From Candidatus Gastranaerophilales bacterium HUM_9 (GTDB lineage Bacteria; Cyanobacteriota; Vampirovibrionia; Gastranaerophilales; Gastranaerophilaceae): a DNA stretch of 46,458 nucleotides. The position numbers and the translations under genes are program-made. The DNA is taken from NCBI GenBank assembly GCA_002103075.1, contig DABG01000014.1, positions 1 to 46,458 on the forward strand, read 5' to 3'. Every line of letters starts with the position of its first letter. Positions within the stretch are counted from its first letter, which is position 1. Under the pieces are notes generated by a model that did not search any database, had not been told where the DNA came from, and worked only from the letters and a program-made list of their open reading frames with translations. Shown here piece after piece: positions 24,174 to 32,494 of the stretch.

Positions 24174-24225
24174 ACAGGGATTCTTCGCTTGCCTTAAAAG
24201 ATATTTATTACACGCTCTGAATGAC
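24174..24225 (+). repeat. Dispersed repeat, ACAGGGATTC...CTCTGAATGAC family (full copy)
   Basis: 52-nt element with the same ends as 641-692 and 10744-10773. The inner segment (TGCCTTAAAAGATATTTATT) aligns with the inner segment of the first copy at lower identity. It lies directly after the radical SAM gene. Confidence 0.65.
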
Positions 24226-24306
24226 GGTTCCAGCCTATCCTCCAGAGGCAAGGAAATAATTTTATAAAAATTTGTCGAATACTCACCCTGAATACACAGA
24301 ACTGTT

Positions 24307-24346
24307 GGTTTATGGATTGCCACGTCACTTCGTTCCTCGCAATGAC
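24307..24346 (-). repeat. Dispersed repeat, GTCATTGCGAGGA...GGCAATCCATAAACC family
   Basis: On the minus strand the element reads GTCATTGCGAGGAACGAAGT and ends in GGCAATCCATAAACC. Relatives lie at 19393-19438 and 29497-29550. Sequences of this GTCATTGCGAxxx type are found between genes in many unrelated bacteria. Confidence 0.65.
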
Positions 24347-24403
24347 GAATAAAAATTATCTGGACAGTAGTGAAACTCGTTTAGGAATTCCTGCGAACAC
24401 TTT

Positions 24404-24991
24404 CTATCTTTCAGGTCTATAAATAGTCTTATTTGATTTTACATATTCATGTAATTCTTTTTCGCCAGCTTTTACTTCAATGTTTCCATAAACAGTGATT
24501 CCTCTTTTCTTAAACTCATTAAACCAATCAGGCTTAAATCCTTCATCAAATCCTGTAATTTCTTCAACTCTTTTAGATGGTACACCATAATATATGTTCT
24601 TAATTCCAGACCACATAATAGCACCTAAACACATCATACAAGGTTCTGCTGTTACATATAAACTCAAATTTTCTTTTGATAAATCATAAGTACCTAATTT
24701 TTGTTCTGCTAGTTTAATAGCATTAACTTCTGCGTGGTTATTTGAACAAGTTTCGTTCACTACTGAGTTTGCAACTTTTACAATAAGATTACCTTTTTCA
24801 TCATATATAGCCGCAACAAAAGGTCCTGATCCATTATTTGTATAACTTGACATTTCAGATTGTAATTCTTTAATTATTTTTGATGCCATTTTTACTTTGT
24901 TATGGTCAATCTTTTCATTCGAAATAATCTTTGCTTGAGAAGGTAAAACTAATGACATTAATATAAACGCAACGATAAATATTCTTTTCAT
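24404..24991 (-). CDS. Exported nucleobase/nucleoside deaminase-like protein
   Basis: Zinc-dependent cytidine/guanine-deaminase fold. NHAEVNAI (His ligand and catalytic Glu) and EPCMMCLGAI (PCxxC ligands) are intact. EITGFDEGF resembles guanine-deaminase relatives more than TadA. Unusually, the protein begins with a clear signal peptide, MKRIFIVAFILMSLVLPSQA, before the domain (mature about 175 aa). It should therefore act in the periplasm or outside, perhaps salvaging bases in the gut. SD AAAGGA precedes ATG. It lies 73 bp after emrB on the same strand. Confidence 0.82.
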   Translation of the reverse strand: MKRIFIVAFILMSLVLPSQAKIISNEKIDHNKVKMASKIIKELQSEMSSYTNNGSGPFVAAIYDEKGNLIVKVANSVVNETCSNNHAEVNAIKLAEQKLGTYDLSKENLSLYVTAEPCMMCLGAIMWSGIKNIYYGVPSKRVEEITGFDEGFKPDWFNEFKKRGITVYGNIEVKAGEKELHEYVKSNKTIYRPER

Positions 24992-25064
24992 ACATATATC
25001 CTTTATTTTATTTTTACATAATCATTTTAGTACAAAAAATAATATATTGTAAGCTATTTTTAAG

Positions 25065-26609
25065 CTATTTTTCATCAATTGTATTTTTCATAAAAAATGG
25101 CAACGGGATAAGTATAAACGCTAAAAGAGCAACTGTTGCAAACGCATCTACATAAGCAAACAAAGTTGATTGGGCTACCATTTGTTTATAAAAATAAGCG
25201 TTTGCTTTATTATGTGCGTAAGTATATGAAGCAGTACTCATAAAAGTATGAGTCAAACTGTTCATTTTTTGCTGAAACACCATATTAAAATTAGACAAAT
25301 TATCTACCAAGAAGTTTTGATGCATTTGAGAATGTCTTGCAACAATAGTAGATGACATTGATACAACAACTGCTACCCCAACAGTCTTTAAAAAATTATG
25401 TAAACTAGCACCATTTGTTAATTGTTCTTTTGGAAGCGTGCCAAGTGCTAATGCTGAAATAGGAATAAAAGTTAGGATTACCCCAACACCTAACAAAACA
25501 TTTGGTATCGCAACATAGAAGAAAGACACGGCTAAGTTTACATTTGTATATAAAAATGTTGATAATCCTAAAAAGAAAAATCCTATAGCGACTAAAAGAC
25601 GACTGTCATAAAGCCTCATAAGGTATGGAATTGCAAATAGCATTAGAACACACGAAATTACACGTGGCGCTAACGTAAATCCACTAAGCAAAGCTGTATA
25701 ACCTAATACATTTTGTAAAAATTGTGGTGCAAGATACATCGTTGTAAATACAACCATACTTACAGCTGTCGATATTATAGTTCCTACCAAAAAATTCTTA
25801 TCCTTGAATAATCTTAACTTCATAAAAGAATCTTTGCTTTCCAATTCCCAAACAATAAGAAAAGTTAGCATAACCAATGAAAATCCTGATAGCCAACAAA
25901 TCCAACCACAATCAAACCAGTTATATTGTTGACCTTTATCTAGAACAATTTGCATTGAAAGTAGCCATAATATGAGTGCACTCATACCAATATAATCAAT
26001 TTTATGACTTTTATCAGGAGCTACATCGTTAATAGTCTTATTTATAAGAAAAATAGAAAGTATCCCTATTGGAATATTAATTGAATAAATATAGTGCCAA
26101 TTGAAATTATCTACCAAGAACCCACCAAAAGAAGGCCCTAAAATAGCACAAACCATAACTGCAAGTCCAAATAAAGACATAGCTAGTCCCTTTTTTTCAG
26201 GAGGGAACACAGATAATAATACTGTTTGTGAAATTGGAGTCATTGGTCCACCACCAACACCTTGAATAAGTCTACCAATCACCATTACATTTAATGTTGG
26301 TGCAATAGAACAAATTAATGCTCCAAGTGTAAAAATCGTAATACAAATATTTATAAAACGCTTTCTGCCTAACATATTTTCAAGCCACCCAGAAAGCATC
26401 ATCATACAAGCGTTTGCAACCATATATGAGGTTACAATCCATTTTGCTTCATCTGTTGTAGCGGCAAAATATCCAGAAATATGAGGCATCGCAACATTCG
26501 TTGCTGTTGTTGCCATAGCAGAAAAAGATGTTGGCATTAAAATTGCAATCGCAATCAACCAAACAGGTGCTTTTAATTTTGGTCTATCAACATCTCCCAT
26601 GCCAGTCAT
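25065..26609 (-). CDS. emrB: EmrB/QacA-type multidrug efflux transporter (MFS, DHA2)
   Basis: 514 residues with about 14 hydrophobic segments. Family features include DEAKWIVTSYMVANACMMML near the first helices, the loop GWLENMLGRKRF, GRLIQGVGGGPMTPISQ and GPSFGGFLVDNFNWHYIYSI. It pairs with EmrA and an outer-membrane factor to pump drugs across both membranes. It starts 10 bp after emrA. The start context TTAGGAT-ATG is weak, and a second Met at codon 4 is possible. Confidence 0.93.
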   Translation of the reverse strand: MTGMGDVDRPKLKAPVWLIAIAILMPTSFSAMATTATNVAMPHISGYFAATTDEAKWIVTSYMVANACMMMLSGWLENMLGRKRFINICITIFTLGALICSIAPTLNVMVIGRLIQGVGGGPMTPISQTVLLSVFPPEKKGLAMSLFGLAVMVCAILGPSFGGFLVDNFNWHYIYSINIPIGILSIFLINKTINDVAPDKSHKIDYIGMSALILWLLSMQIVLDKGQQYNWFDCGWICWLSGFSLVMLTFLIVWELESKDSFMKLRLFKDKNFLVGTIISTAVSMVVFTTMYLAPQFLQNVLGYTALLSGFTLAPRVISCVLMLFAIPYLMRLYDSRLLVAIGFFFLGLSTFLYTNVNLAVSFFYVAIPNVLLGVGVILTFIPISALALGTLPKEQLTNGASLHNFLKTVGVAVVVSMSSTIVARHSQMHQNFLVDNLSNFNMVFQQKMNSLTHTFMSTASYTYAHNKANAYFYKQMVAQSTLFAYVDAFATVALLAFILIPLPFFMKNTIDEK

Positions 26610-26619
26610 ATCCTAATCT

Positions 26620-27579
26620 CTATTTATTCCCTCTTACCTTTACAGTTGGCACAACAGACATTCCTGGTATTACATTATATTTTGTTATATCCTCAGTAAA
26701 ATATATTTTCACAGGAATTCTTTGTACAATTTTTACATAACTACCAACGGCATTTTCTGGTGGGAACAAACTAGCTTTAGCGCCTGATGCCATCTGCAAA
26801 CTATCTACAACCCCATTAAATTTCTTATGTTTATACGCATCAAGTTTAATTTTTACAGGTTGTCCTGGATGCATATTACCAACTTGTGTTTCTTTAAAGT
26901 TTGCAACAATCCAAATATCTGATGTTACAAGTGAAAACATCGGTTGAGCGACTTGAACATAGTTACCAATCTCAACATTTCTATTTGTTACACGTCCAGA
27001 TTGTGGAGCATAAATCTTTGTATAAGATAAATTTAACTTATCTTGTTCTATTTCAGCTTCTAATTTTTTTATTGTTGCAGTAATCTCGTCATACTTAGCT
27101 TTTGTAGATTTATAATTCGCATCTGCAACTGTTAAAGCATTTTTACTTGCATCATAATCGTGTGTTGATGCGATACCTTTTTTATGCATTGATGAAAATC
27201 TATCATAATCACGTTTTGAAAATCCTAATTCAGAATTTGTTTTCACTAACTCGTTTTGAACACTTTCTAAAGTAGCTTTTGCTTCTAATAATTTTGCTTG
27301 AGTTTGTTTCAATTTCACTTCATAATCAGTCGGGTCTATTTCAATTAACAAAGTTCCTTTTTCTACATAACCGTTATCTTTCAAATACATTTTAACAACA
27401 GGCCCTGATACTCTTGGCGCTACTGTAACAATAGAACCTTCTACAAATGCATCATCAGTTGATTTGTAAAACATTGTGTTTATCGATAAATAAACACCTA
27501 ATATTAATAAAATCGTTCCTACAATAACTGGAACTATAACCCGTTTTTTCTCAAATATATTTCTATTATCGTCTGCCAT
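26620..27579 (-). CDS. emrA: EmrA/HlyD-type membrane fusion protein
   Basis: 319 residues: a short cytosolic N-terminus, one membrane anchor (VIVPVIVGTILLILGVYLSI, about 14-33), then biotinyl-lipoyl halves around a coiled-coil hairpin (about 75-185). STDDAFVEGSIVTVAPRVSG and LSYTKIYAPQSGRVTNRNVE are family segments. It links EmrB to an outer-membrane channel in the periplasm. SD AAGAGG precedes ATG. Second gene of marR-emrA-emrB. Confidence 0.93.
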   Translation of the reverse strand: MADDNRNIFEKKRVIVPVIVGTILLILGVYLSINTMFYKSTDDAFVEGSIVTVAPRVSGPVVKMYLKDNGYVEKGTLLIEIDPTDYEVKLKQTQAKLLEAKATLESVQNELVKTNSELGFSKRDYDRFSSMHKKGIASTHDYDASKNALTVADANYKSTKAKYDEITATIKKLEAEIEQDKLNLSYTKIYAPQSGRVTNRNVEIGNYVQVAQPMFSLVTSDIWIVANFKETQVGNMHPGQPVKIKLDAYKHKKFNGVVDSLQMASGAKASLFPPENAVGSYVKIVQRIPVKIYFTEDITKYNVIPGMSVVPTVKVRGNK

Positions 27580-27600
27580 TTTACTATATCCTCTTAAAAC

Positions 27601-28056
27601 TTAAATTTGTAATCTTACGTTTTGAATTACGTTAGCTTTTATTTTTTCTAATGTACGTTTTGTTATTGATAATTCTTCTTCTGTAATATCTCTTGTGATA
27701 AAACTTCTTAGTTCTAAGTCCAAAGGCTCTATTGATTGAATTAAATCTTTTCCTTTTTGTGTTGCTATAATCTTAAAAATTCTTCTTCCGTTTGAATCAG
27801 CAATCTTTTTGATTAAATCTTTTTTTAATAATATATCAACTATTCTTGCAACATTTCCTCTATCTTTAAGAGTTGTTTCACAAATTTGTCTTTGATAAAC
27901 ACCTTCATTTTCTATTATTAAAAGTAAAATAAGATATTGTTCAGGAGTTATCCCAATCATTTTATCAGCAAAGGTTTGAGAGGACAAGCCTCTAACAAGA
28001 GAACCCACCACATATATTATTGAACCTATTCTATTTTTAATAATGTCTTTAATCAT
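27601..28056 (-). CDS. MarR-family transcriptional regulator
   Basis: 151-residue winged-helix protein. ITPEQYLILLLIIENEGVYQ, CETTLKDRGNVARIVDILLKKDLI and DSNGRRIFKIIATQKGKDLI match the HTH and wing of MarR regulators. It heads the emrAB operon and faces the TolC-like gene. The 59-bp intergenic region holds a perfect 24-bp palindrome spanning both candidate -10 boxes, so repression of both arms, relieved by a pump substrate, is the expected logic (inference). Confidence 0.92.
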   Translation of the reverse strand: MIKDIIKNRIGSIIYVVGSLVRGLSSQTFADKMIGITPEQYLILLLIIENEGVYQRQICETTLKDRGNVARIVDILLKKDLIKKIADSNGRRIFKIIATQKGKDLIQSIEPLDLELRSFITRDITEEELSITKRTLEKIKANVIQNVRLQI

Positions 28057-28070
28057 GTTTTATCAAAATC

Positions 28071-28094
28071 CTTGTGCTATAATTATAGCACAAG
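28071..28094. promoter_or_regulatory. 24-bp perfect palindrome, likely MarR operator over divergent promoters
   Basis: CTTGTGCTATAA is followed directly by its exact complement TTATAGCACAAG. The centre supplies a TATAAT on the plus strand (28078-28083) and another on the minus strand (28087-28082). A bound dimer would therefore cover both -10 boxes. Confidence 0.8.
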
Positions 28095-28115
28095 GGAATT
28101 TAAAAAGGACAAACC

Positions 28116-29468
28116 ATGAAAAAATTTTTTATAATAATTTGTATAACATTGTTGTCATCTGTTTTGCCAACTTTTGCTAATACAGAAGAATACTTAAATC
28201 TAAACTGGTGGAAGTCATTCAATGACGATTGTCTTATAGATAACTTAATCACTGTTTCACAAAACAATTATGATTTAAAAAATACTGCACTTAAAATTAA
28301 AGAAAACGAACAAGTGGTTAAAATGCAGTTTGCAAACGAATTACCATCTATGACTTTATCTGGTGATTTATCAAGAGATTTGCAAGCTCCTAGACAACAA
28401 ATGGGTACTTTGAGAATTCCTAAGTATTCTCAATATAATTATAACATTCCTATCACAGCAGGTTATGAAATCGACATTTGGGGGAAAAATAGGTTTAAAA
28501 CAAAAAGCAAGAAAGCTCAATTAGAAATTATAAAACAAGAACAACGAGCTACATACATCTCTTTAACGTCTGATTTCGCATCTGATTATTTTAATTTAAT
28601 CAAAGCAGATAAACTAATTGAACTTCAAGAAGAACTTATAAGAACTCAAGAAGATTTATATAAAATGGTTTGCGACAAATATAAAGCTGGACTTTGCACT
28701 TTAAATGAAGTACTTGTACAAGAACAGTTTTTAACAGGACTAAAAGAGGAACTAAATCTTCACATTCAAACACGAGAAGTTTTAGTAAACGCTTTAAAAG
28801 TTTATTTGGTAAAAAACGATGGTAACATCAAAAGAGCAAATTATAATGATGTCGTTTTAGTTTCAAGCATTCCTACAAAATACAATTCAGATATAATCTT
28901 GAACCGTCCAGATTACAAACAAGATGAATATAACATGAAACGTATCGGGTTTGATATAAAAGTTGCAAGACGTGAGTTTTTACCTACCTTTACAATTTAT
29001 GGTCAAATAGGTTTAAACTCATATCATTGGAGCGATTTCTTTAATAGAGAATCTCAATTTTTTAATGCAGGAATTTTACCAACCTTTGATTTATTTTCTG
29101 GAGGAAGAAAATTCGCTCTTTTAAAAATTAAAAAATATCAATATGAACAAGCACTGAATGATTATAAAAAAACTCTTTTAGTTGGTGTAAAAGAGGTTAA
29201 CTCAAGCCTTGTAGAATATAATACAGCCTTAAAAAATTATCAAGATGTACAATCTCGACTAAACACCGAATCTAAATTATATGTTTTGGCTCAAGACAAA
29301 TACAAAATAGGTGCTTCTTCAAGTATTGACGAACTATTAGCAAAAGAATCACATTTGATTATACAAAAAGAAGAAGTATCAAACAAGATAAACACTATAA
29401 TCACAACTATCGGACTTTATAAAGCAACAGGTGGCGTTGATTTAAGAAAAATAAATGAAGATATCTAG
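28116..29468 (+). CDS. TolC/NodT-type outer-membrane efflux channel protein
   Basis: 450 residues with signal peptide MKKFFIIICITLLSSVLPTFA (no lipobox Cys, so not a lipoprotein like many NodT members). Two outer-membrane efflux repeats follow, with long helices and conserved segments such as NWWKSFNDDCLIDNL, AGYEIDIWGKNRFK and, in the second repeat, PTFTIYGQIGLNS and FDLFSGGRK. It presumably forms the trimeric channel for EmrAB across the divergent promoter. SD AAAAAGGA lies 6 nt before ATG. Confidence 0.9.
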   Translation: MKKFFIIICITLLSSVLPTFANTEEYLNLNWWKSFNDDCLIDNLITVSQNNYDLKNTALKIKENEQVVKMQFANELPSMTLSGDLSRDLQAPRQQMGTLRIPKYSQYNYNIPITAGYEIDIWGKNRFKTKSKKAQLEIIKQEQRATYISLTSDFASDYFNLIKADKLIELQEELIRTQEDLYKMVCDKYKAGLCTLNEVLVQEQFLTGLKEELNLHIQTREVLVNALKVYLVKNDGNIKRANYNDVVLVSSIPTKYNSDIILNRPDYKQDEYNMKRIGFDIKVARREFLPTFTIYGQIGLNSYHWSDFFNRESQFFNAGILPTFDLFSGGRKFALLKIKKYQYEQALNDYKKTLLVGVKEVNSSLVEYNTALKNYQDVQSRLNTESKLYVLAQDKYKIGASSSIDELLAKESHLIIQKEEVSNKINTIITTIGLYKATGGVDLRKINEDI

Positions 29469-29600
29469 TGTCATTCCAAACTTGTTTCACAAAATCCGTC
29501 ATTGCAAAACTCAAACTACGTTTGAGCAGAGGTAATCCATAAAACAACGGTTTTGTGAATTGTAGGTTGGGGTTTCTACCCCAACAATAATATGTTCAGG
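29469..29600. repeat. Intergenic repeats between efflux gene and mnmE
   Basis: Contains an inverted GTCATTCCAAACTTGTTTCAC element (29470-29490) and a GTCATTGC...GTAATCCATAAA element (29499-29541) with an inner CAAAC/GTTTG hairpin. The two convergent genes end on either side, so these may serve as terminators. Confidence 0.5.
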
Positions 29601-29626
29601 TGGTTTCTTCGACCGTATCAAACAGA

Positions 29627-30958
29627 TTATTTCCCTATACAGAAATTATCAAAAATATTGTTTAAAATATCATCAGTAATAACTTCACCCGTCAACTCAT
29701 CAAGAGCTAGTAGTGATGATTTTACATCTATTGATATAAGGTCTTGCAATTCTTTTTGTTCTGCTGCCATCAATGCCATCATCAAAGATTCCTTTGCATT
29801 TATCAAACAATCTTGCTGACGCATATTTGTCGAAAACTCTAAAGACTCTGGATTTATATCACAAACTGAGTCTTTAATCTTTGTCTTTAATTCTTCAATT
29901 CCTTGATTTGTTTTTGTAGAAATTTGAAAATCTGGACAATCACCTTTTAACAAATCCGATTTGTTAGCTATTTTTATATGCTTTTTAGATTTTACTAATT
30001 CATAAATAGAATTATCTTCTTCTGTCATTCCAACAGATGCATCATATAAGAACAATACCAAATTTGCTTCATCAAGAGATTGTTTTGAAAACTCTATTCC
30101 AATTTCTTCGACCTTTGAAATACCGTCTTCATCACGAATACCTGCAGTATCAATCAAAGTTACAGGGATACCAAAATCAAGAGTTTCTTTAAGTACATCT
30201 CTCGTCGTACCTGCAATATCAGTTACAATAGCTCTATCAATGTTTAATAGAGTATTAAATAACGATGATTTACCAACATTCGGACGCCCAACAATCGCAA
30301 CAGAAATTCCTTGTCGCATAATATTTGAAGTATCTGCCGTTGATAAAATCTTATCAATTTCGTTAATACAATTTTTTATTGTGTCAACTATATATTCATA
30401 TTCAGGCTCTTTTACATCTTCAGGGAAATCAATGCCTGCAACTATTTTTGATAACAATTCAAAAATATCTGACTTAATTTTTCTAATTCTATCAGCCAAA
30501 ACCCCAGACAAATTCTTTGCAGATGTAATTACAAAATCTTGTGTTTTTGAATGTATCAAGTCTGCAACAGCCTCTGCTTGCGATAAATCAAGCTTTTTAT
30601 TTAGAAATGCTCTTTTTGTAAATTCACCTTTTTCTGCATGTCTAGCACCATTTTTAATTACAATAGACAAAATTTTTCTAACAATATTAACACCACCATG
30701 ACACTGGATTTCAATTACATCTTCTCCTGTATAACTATTTGGAGCTTTAAAAGGAAGAATAATAACTTCATCTACTTTTTTATCGTCCTCTAAAATCCAA
30801 CAATGTGTAATATGATTAGGTTTAAAAATATTTTTTGTTGAAATTTTCTTTGCTATTTCAAAACTCTTATCGCCAGAAATTCTTATAACACCGACTCCTC
30901 CCATACCTAAAGGAGTTGATATTGCTGCGATTGTGTCAAATTCTTGTATTATATTCAT
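29627..30958 (-). CDS. mnmE: tRNA modification GTPase MnmE
   Basis: With MnmG it installs the carboxymethylaminomethyl or aminomethyl group on wobble uridine 34. The 443-residue protein has the folate-binding N-domain (DTIAAISTPLGMGGVGVIRISG) and a G domain with GRPNVGKSS, switch region DIAGTTRDV, DTAG and NKSD. The catalytic C-terminus is FCIGK. Length and motifs are normal. No SD precedes ATG; TATAAT lies 6 nt upstream, suggesting a leaderless mRNA. MnmG is not in the window. Confidence 0.97.
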   Translation of the reverse strand: MNIIQEFDTIAAISTPLGMGGVGVIRISGDKSFEIAKKISTKNIFKPNHITHCWILEDDKKVDEVIILPFKAPNSYTGEDVIEIQCHGGVNIVRKILSIVIKNGARHAEKGEFTKRAFLNKKLDLSQAEAVADLIHSKTQDFVITSAKNLSGVLADRIRKIKSDIFELLSKIVAGIDFPEDVKEPEYEYIVDTIKNCINEIDKILSTADTSNIMRQGISVAIVGRPNVGKSSLFNTLLNIDRAIVTDIAGTTRDVLKETLDFGIPVTLIDTAGIRDEDGISKVEEIGIEFSKQSLDEANLVLFLYDASVGMTEEDNSIYELVKSKKHIKIANKSDLLKGDCPDFQISTKTNQGIEELKTKIKDSVCDINPESLEFSTNMRQQDCLINAKESLMMALMAAEQKELQDLISIDVKSSLLALDELTGEVITDDILNNIFDNFCIGK

Positions 30959-30964
30959 AACTTA

Positions 30965-30970
30965 ATTATA
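30965..30970 (-). promoter_or_regulatory. -10 box of mnmE, 6 nt before ATG
   Basis: On the minus strand TATAAT is followed by TAAGTT and then the ATG at 30958. The -35 region is weak (TTAGAT about 18 bp upstream). The geometry predicts transcription starting at the initiation codon. Confidence 0.5.
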
Positions 30971-31002
30971 TTACAAATATGATAATTTATCTAAACTAAC
31001 TA

Positions 31003-31036
31003 TTGACATTTGAGTATATCTTACATACCATATAAT
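31003..31036 (+). promoter_or_regulatory. Promoter of tRNA-Cys
   Basis: TTGACA at 31003-31008. The best -10 is either TACCAT at 17 bp (31026-31031) or TATAAT at 22 bp (31031-31036). The mature tRNA begins at 31049. Confidence 0.55.
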
Positions 31037-31048
31037 AAGAGAAGGGAC

Positions 31049-31119
31049 GGCGACATGGCCAAGTGGTAAGGCAGGAGCCTGCAAAGCTTTTATCCCCAGT
31101 TCGAATCTGGGTGTCGCCT
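31049..31119 (+). tRNA. tRNA-Cys (GCA anticodon)
   Basis: Acceptor GGCGACA pairs perfectly with TGTCGCC. The anticodon arm is GGAGC-CTGCAAA-GCTTT with GCA, and the T arm is CCCAG-TTCGAAT-CTGGG. The discriminator is T73, as expected for tRNA-Cys. CCA is not encoded; a T run (TTTTTATTTTT) follows and probably ends transcription. Confidence 0.95.
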
Positions 31120-31192
31120 TTTTATTTTTCCCTTTTTATAAAAACAAAAAAATAACTGTTAGAATTTGGTTTTAAAAATAATTGTTTTCTTC

Positions 31193-31221
31193 TTGCTAAA
31201 GATTATTTCTCGTATTAAAAT
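31193..31221 (+). promoter_or_regulatory. Promoter predicting a leaderless mRNA (barrel-like gene)
   Basis: TTGCTA (31193-31198), 17 bp, TAAAAT (31216-31221), with ATG at 31228, 6 nt later. No SD-like sequence precedes the ATG apart from a weak GAGAA. Confidence 0.5.
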
Positions 31222-31227
31222 GAGAAT

Positions 31228-32037
31228 ATGAAGAAGAATTTATTACTACTATTATTTATTTTTCTGTGTTCAGCAGGCGGTTCTCAGGCTCTTGAGATAA
31301 ATTCACCAAAGCCAGTTGAAACATATAATCACGTTGTTCCCCAAAATACAAAAACAATAAACTCAGACCTTTATGAACCAGAAGATTATTACTCTCCTGA
31401 GGTTGAATTAAAAGGTTCTGTTATCTATAACGAAGGGACAAACGCAATCCCTGAAGTTGAACTAGAAAATGTCGAAAAACCAAAAATAAAATTAAAAACA
31501 GCAAACATGATTATTCCTGTAAACGAGAAACCAAAGAAAGCAAATACCTCTATCCCAATGCCATCTAGAAGTGTTTTTGCAGGTGCTACAAGGTTAAAAG
31601 GGGAAGATTATTGTTTGATTCCTGTTTGGTCACAAATAAAAGAGTCTATGGGAAATTTTTCTTACGGTACAGAATATTTTACCTATGTTGATACTGCTCA
31701 GCTTGAAAGTAATATGAATATCTACACAAGATATGATTTCAAACATTTTGCAATCACAGGCAGCGTTGGAACAAATGAAAAACAAATTCAAGGAATGAAT
31801 GATAATATTATAAGGGTCGCACCAGAAATAAAAATATCTAAGTCTTTTATTATTCGTGATACTATCCAAGCGTATGTTAATACTAACGTTAAAAAGAATA
31901 AAATTTCAATAATTTATACGCCAACTATCAAGAATAATCCAGATGTATTAAGGTTTGAACTGGGATTTTCAAACTCTTTCTATGAAGATGGTAGAACAAA
32001 TTCTGCTGTAGAATTTTCTACTAAAATAAGATTATAA
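31228..32037 (+). CDS. Exported protein, probably an outer-membrane beta-barrel
   Basis: 269 residues with signal peptide MKKNLLLLLFIFLCSAGGSQA. Residues 25-110 are Pro/Glu/Lys-rich and likely unstructured. From about residue 120 the sequence alternates polar and hydrophobic residues in strand-length units (YTRYDFKHFAITGSVGTNE, RFELGFSNSFYEDGR) and ends AVEFSTKIRL, compatible with a small barrel. No family recognised. Predicted leaderless start. The FtsB-like gene follows after 40 bp but has its own promoter. Confidence 0.7.
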   Translation: MKKNLLLLLFIFLCSAGGSQALEINSPKPVETYNHVVPQNTKTINSDLYEPEDYYSPEVELKGSVIYNEGTNAIPEVELENVEKPKIKLKTANMIIPVNEKPKKANTSIPMPSRSVFAGATRLKGEDYCLIPVWSQIKESMGNFSYGTEYFTYVDTAQLESNMNIYTRYDFKHFAITGSVGTNEKQIQGMNDNIIRVAPEIKISKSFIIRDTIQAYVNTNVKKNKISIIYTPTIKNNPDVLRFELGFSNSFYEDGRTNSAVEFSTKIRL

Positions 32038-32042
32038 AAAAG

Positions 32043-32071
32043 TTGTATTAAAATAAAAATTTTTATATAAT
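32043..32071 (+). promoter_or_regulatory. Promoter predicting a leaderless mRNA (FtsB-like gene)
   Basis: TTGTAT (32043-32048), 17 bp, TATAAT (32066-32071), ATG at 32078, 6 nt downstream. No SD. Confidence 0.6.
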
Positions 32072-32077
32072 TAAATT

Positions 32078-32494
32078 ATGGAAGACAAAAGAAAAGATGG
32101 CGGGTTAAAACTCGCTAATAGAATAAAACGAGATAAGAGAAAAGCTAGGACAAAAAGACGTTTTCGCTATTCATTTTTGACAGTTATTTTGATTATTTGT
32201 TTGGCACAAATGAGTGTCAGTGCTTTGTTGAATATTTCTAAGATTATTGATTATCATATTAAATTGGCAAAATTAGAGTCAAAACAAATTGCAGCAGAAG
32301 CTAGAAATTCTGAACTAAAAAAAGATATTAAGAATTTTTCAACGACTGCAACTATGGAATCTATTGCTAGAAATAACTTAAAAATGGCTGGAAAAGATGA
32401 AGTTTTGGTTATTGTCAATAAGCATGAAGAAACTAAAAAAAATCAAAAACACGGAAAAATTAGGTTGAAAAACAATGAAAAAAATAATGATTGA
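32078..32494 (+). CDS. FtsB/DivIC-like septum formation protein
   Basis: 138 residues with the bitopic plan of FtsB, DivIC or FtsL: a very basic cytosolic N-terminus (about 1-31), one membrane helix (YSFLTVILIICLAQMSVSAL, about 31-50) and a coiled coil (about 58-85, LAKLESKQIAAEARNSELKK). The typical end segment ESIARNNLKMAGKDEVLVIV follows, then a basic tail. It would belong to the divisome FtsQLB-like complex. Its 3' end overlaps the TPR gene by 20 nt. Confidence 0.75.
   Translation: MEDKRKDGGLKLANRIKRDKRKARTKRRFRYSFLTVILIICLAQMSVSALLNISKIIDYHIKLAKLESKQIAAEARNSELKKDIKNFSTTATMESIARNNLKMAGKDEVLVIVNKHEETKKNQKHGKIRLKNNEKNND

Noticed and set aside
30240..30701. 153-codon plus-strand frame inside mnmE
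   Set aside because: Antisense shadow of the G domain and N-domain of mnmE; no family features and no ribosome binding site.
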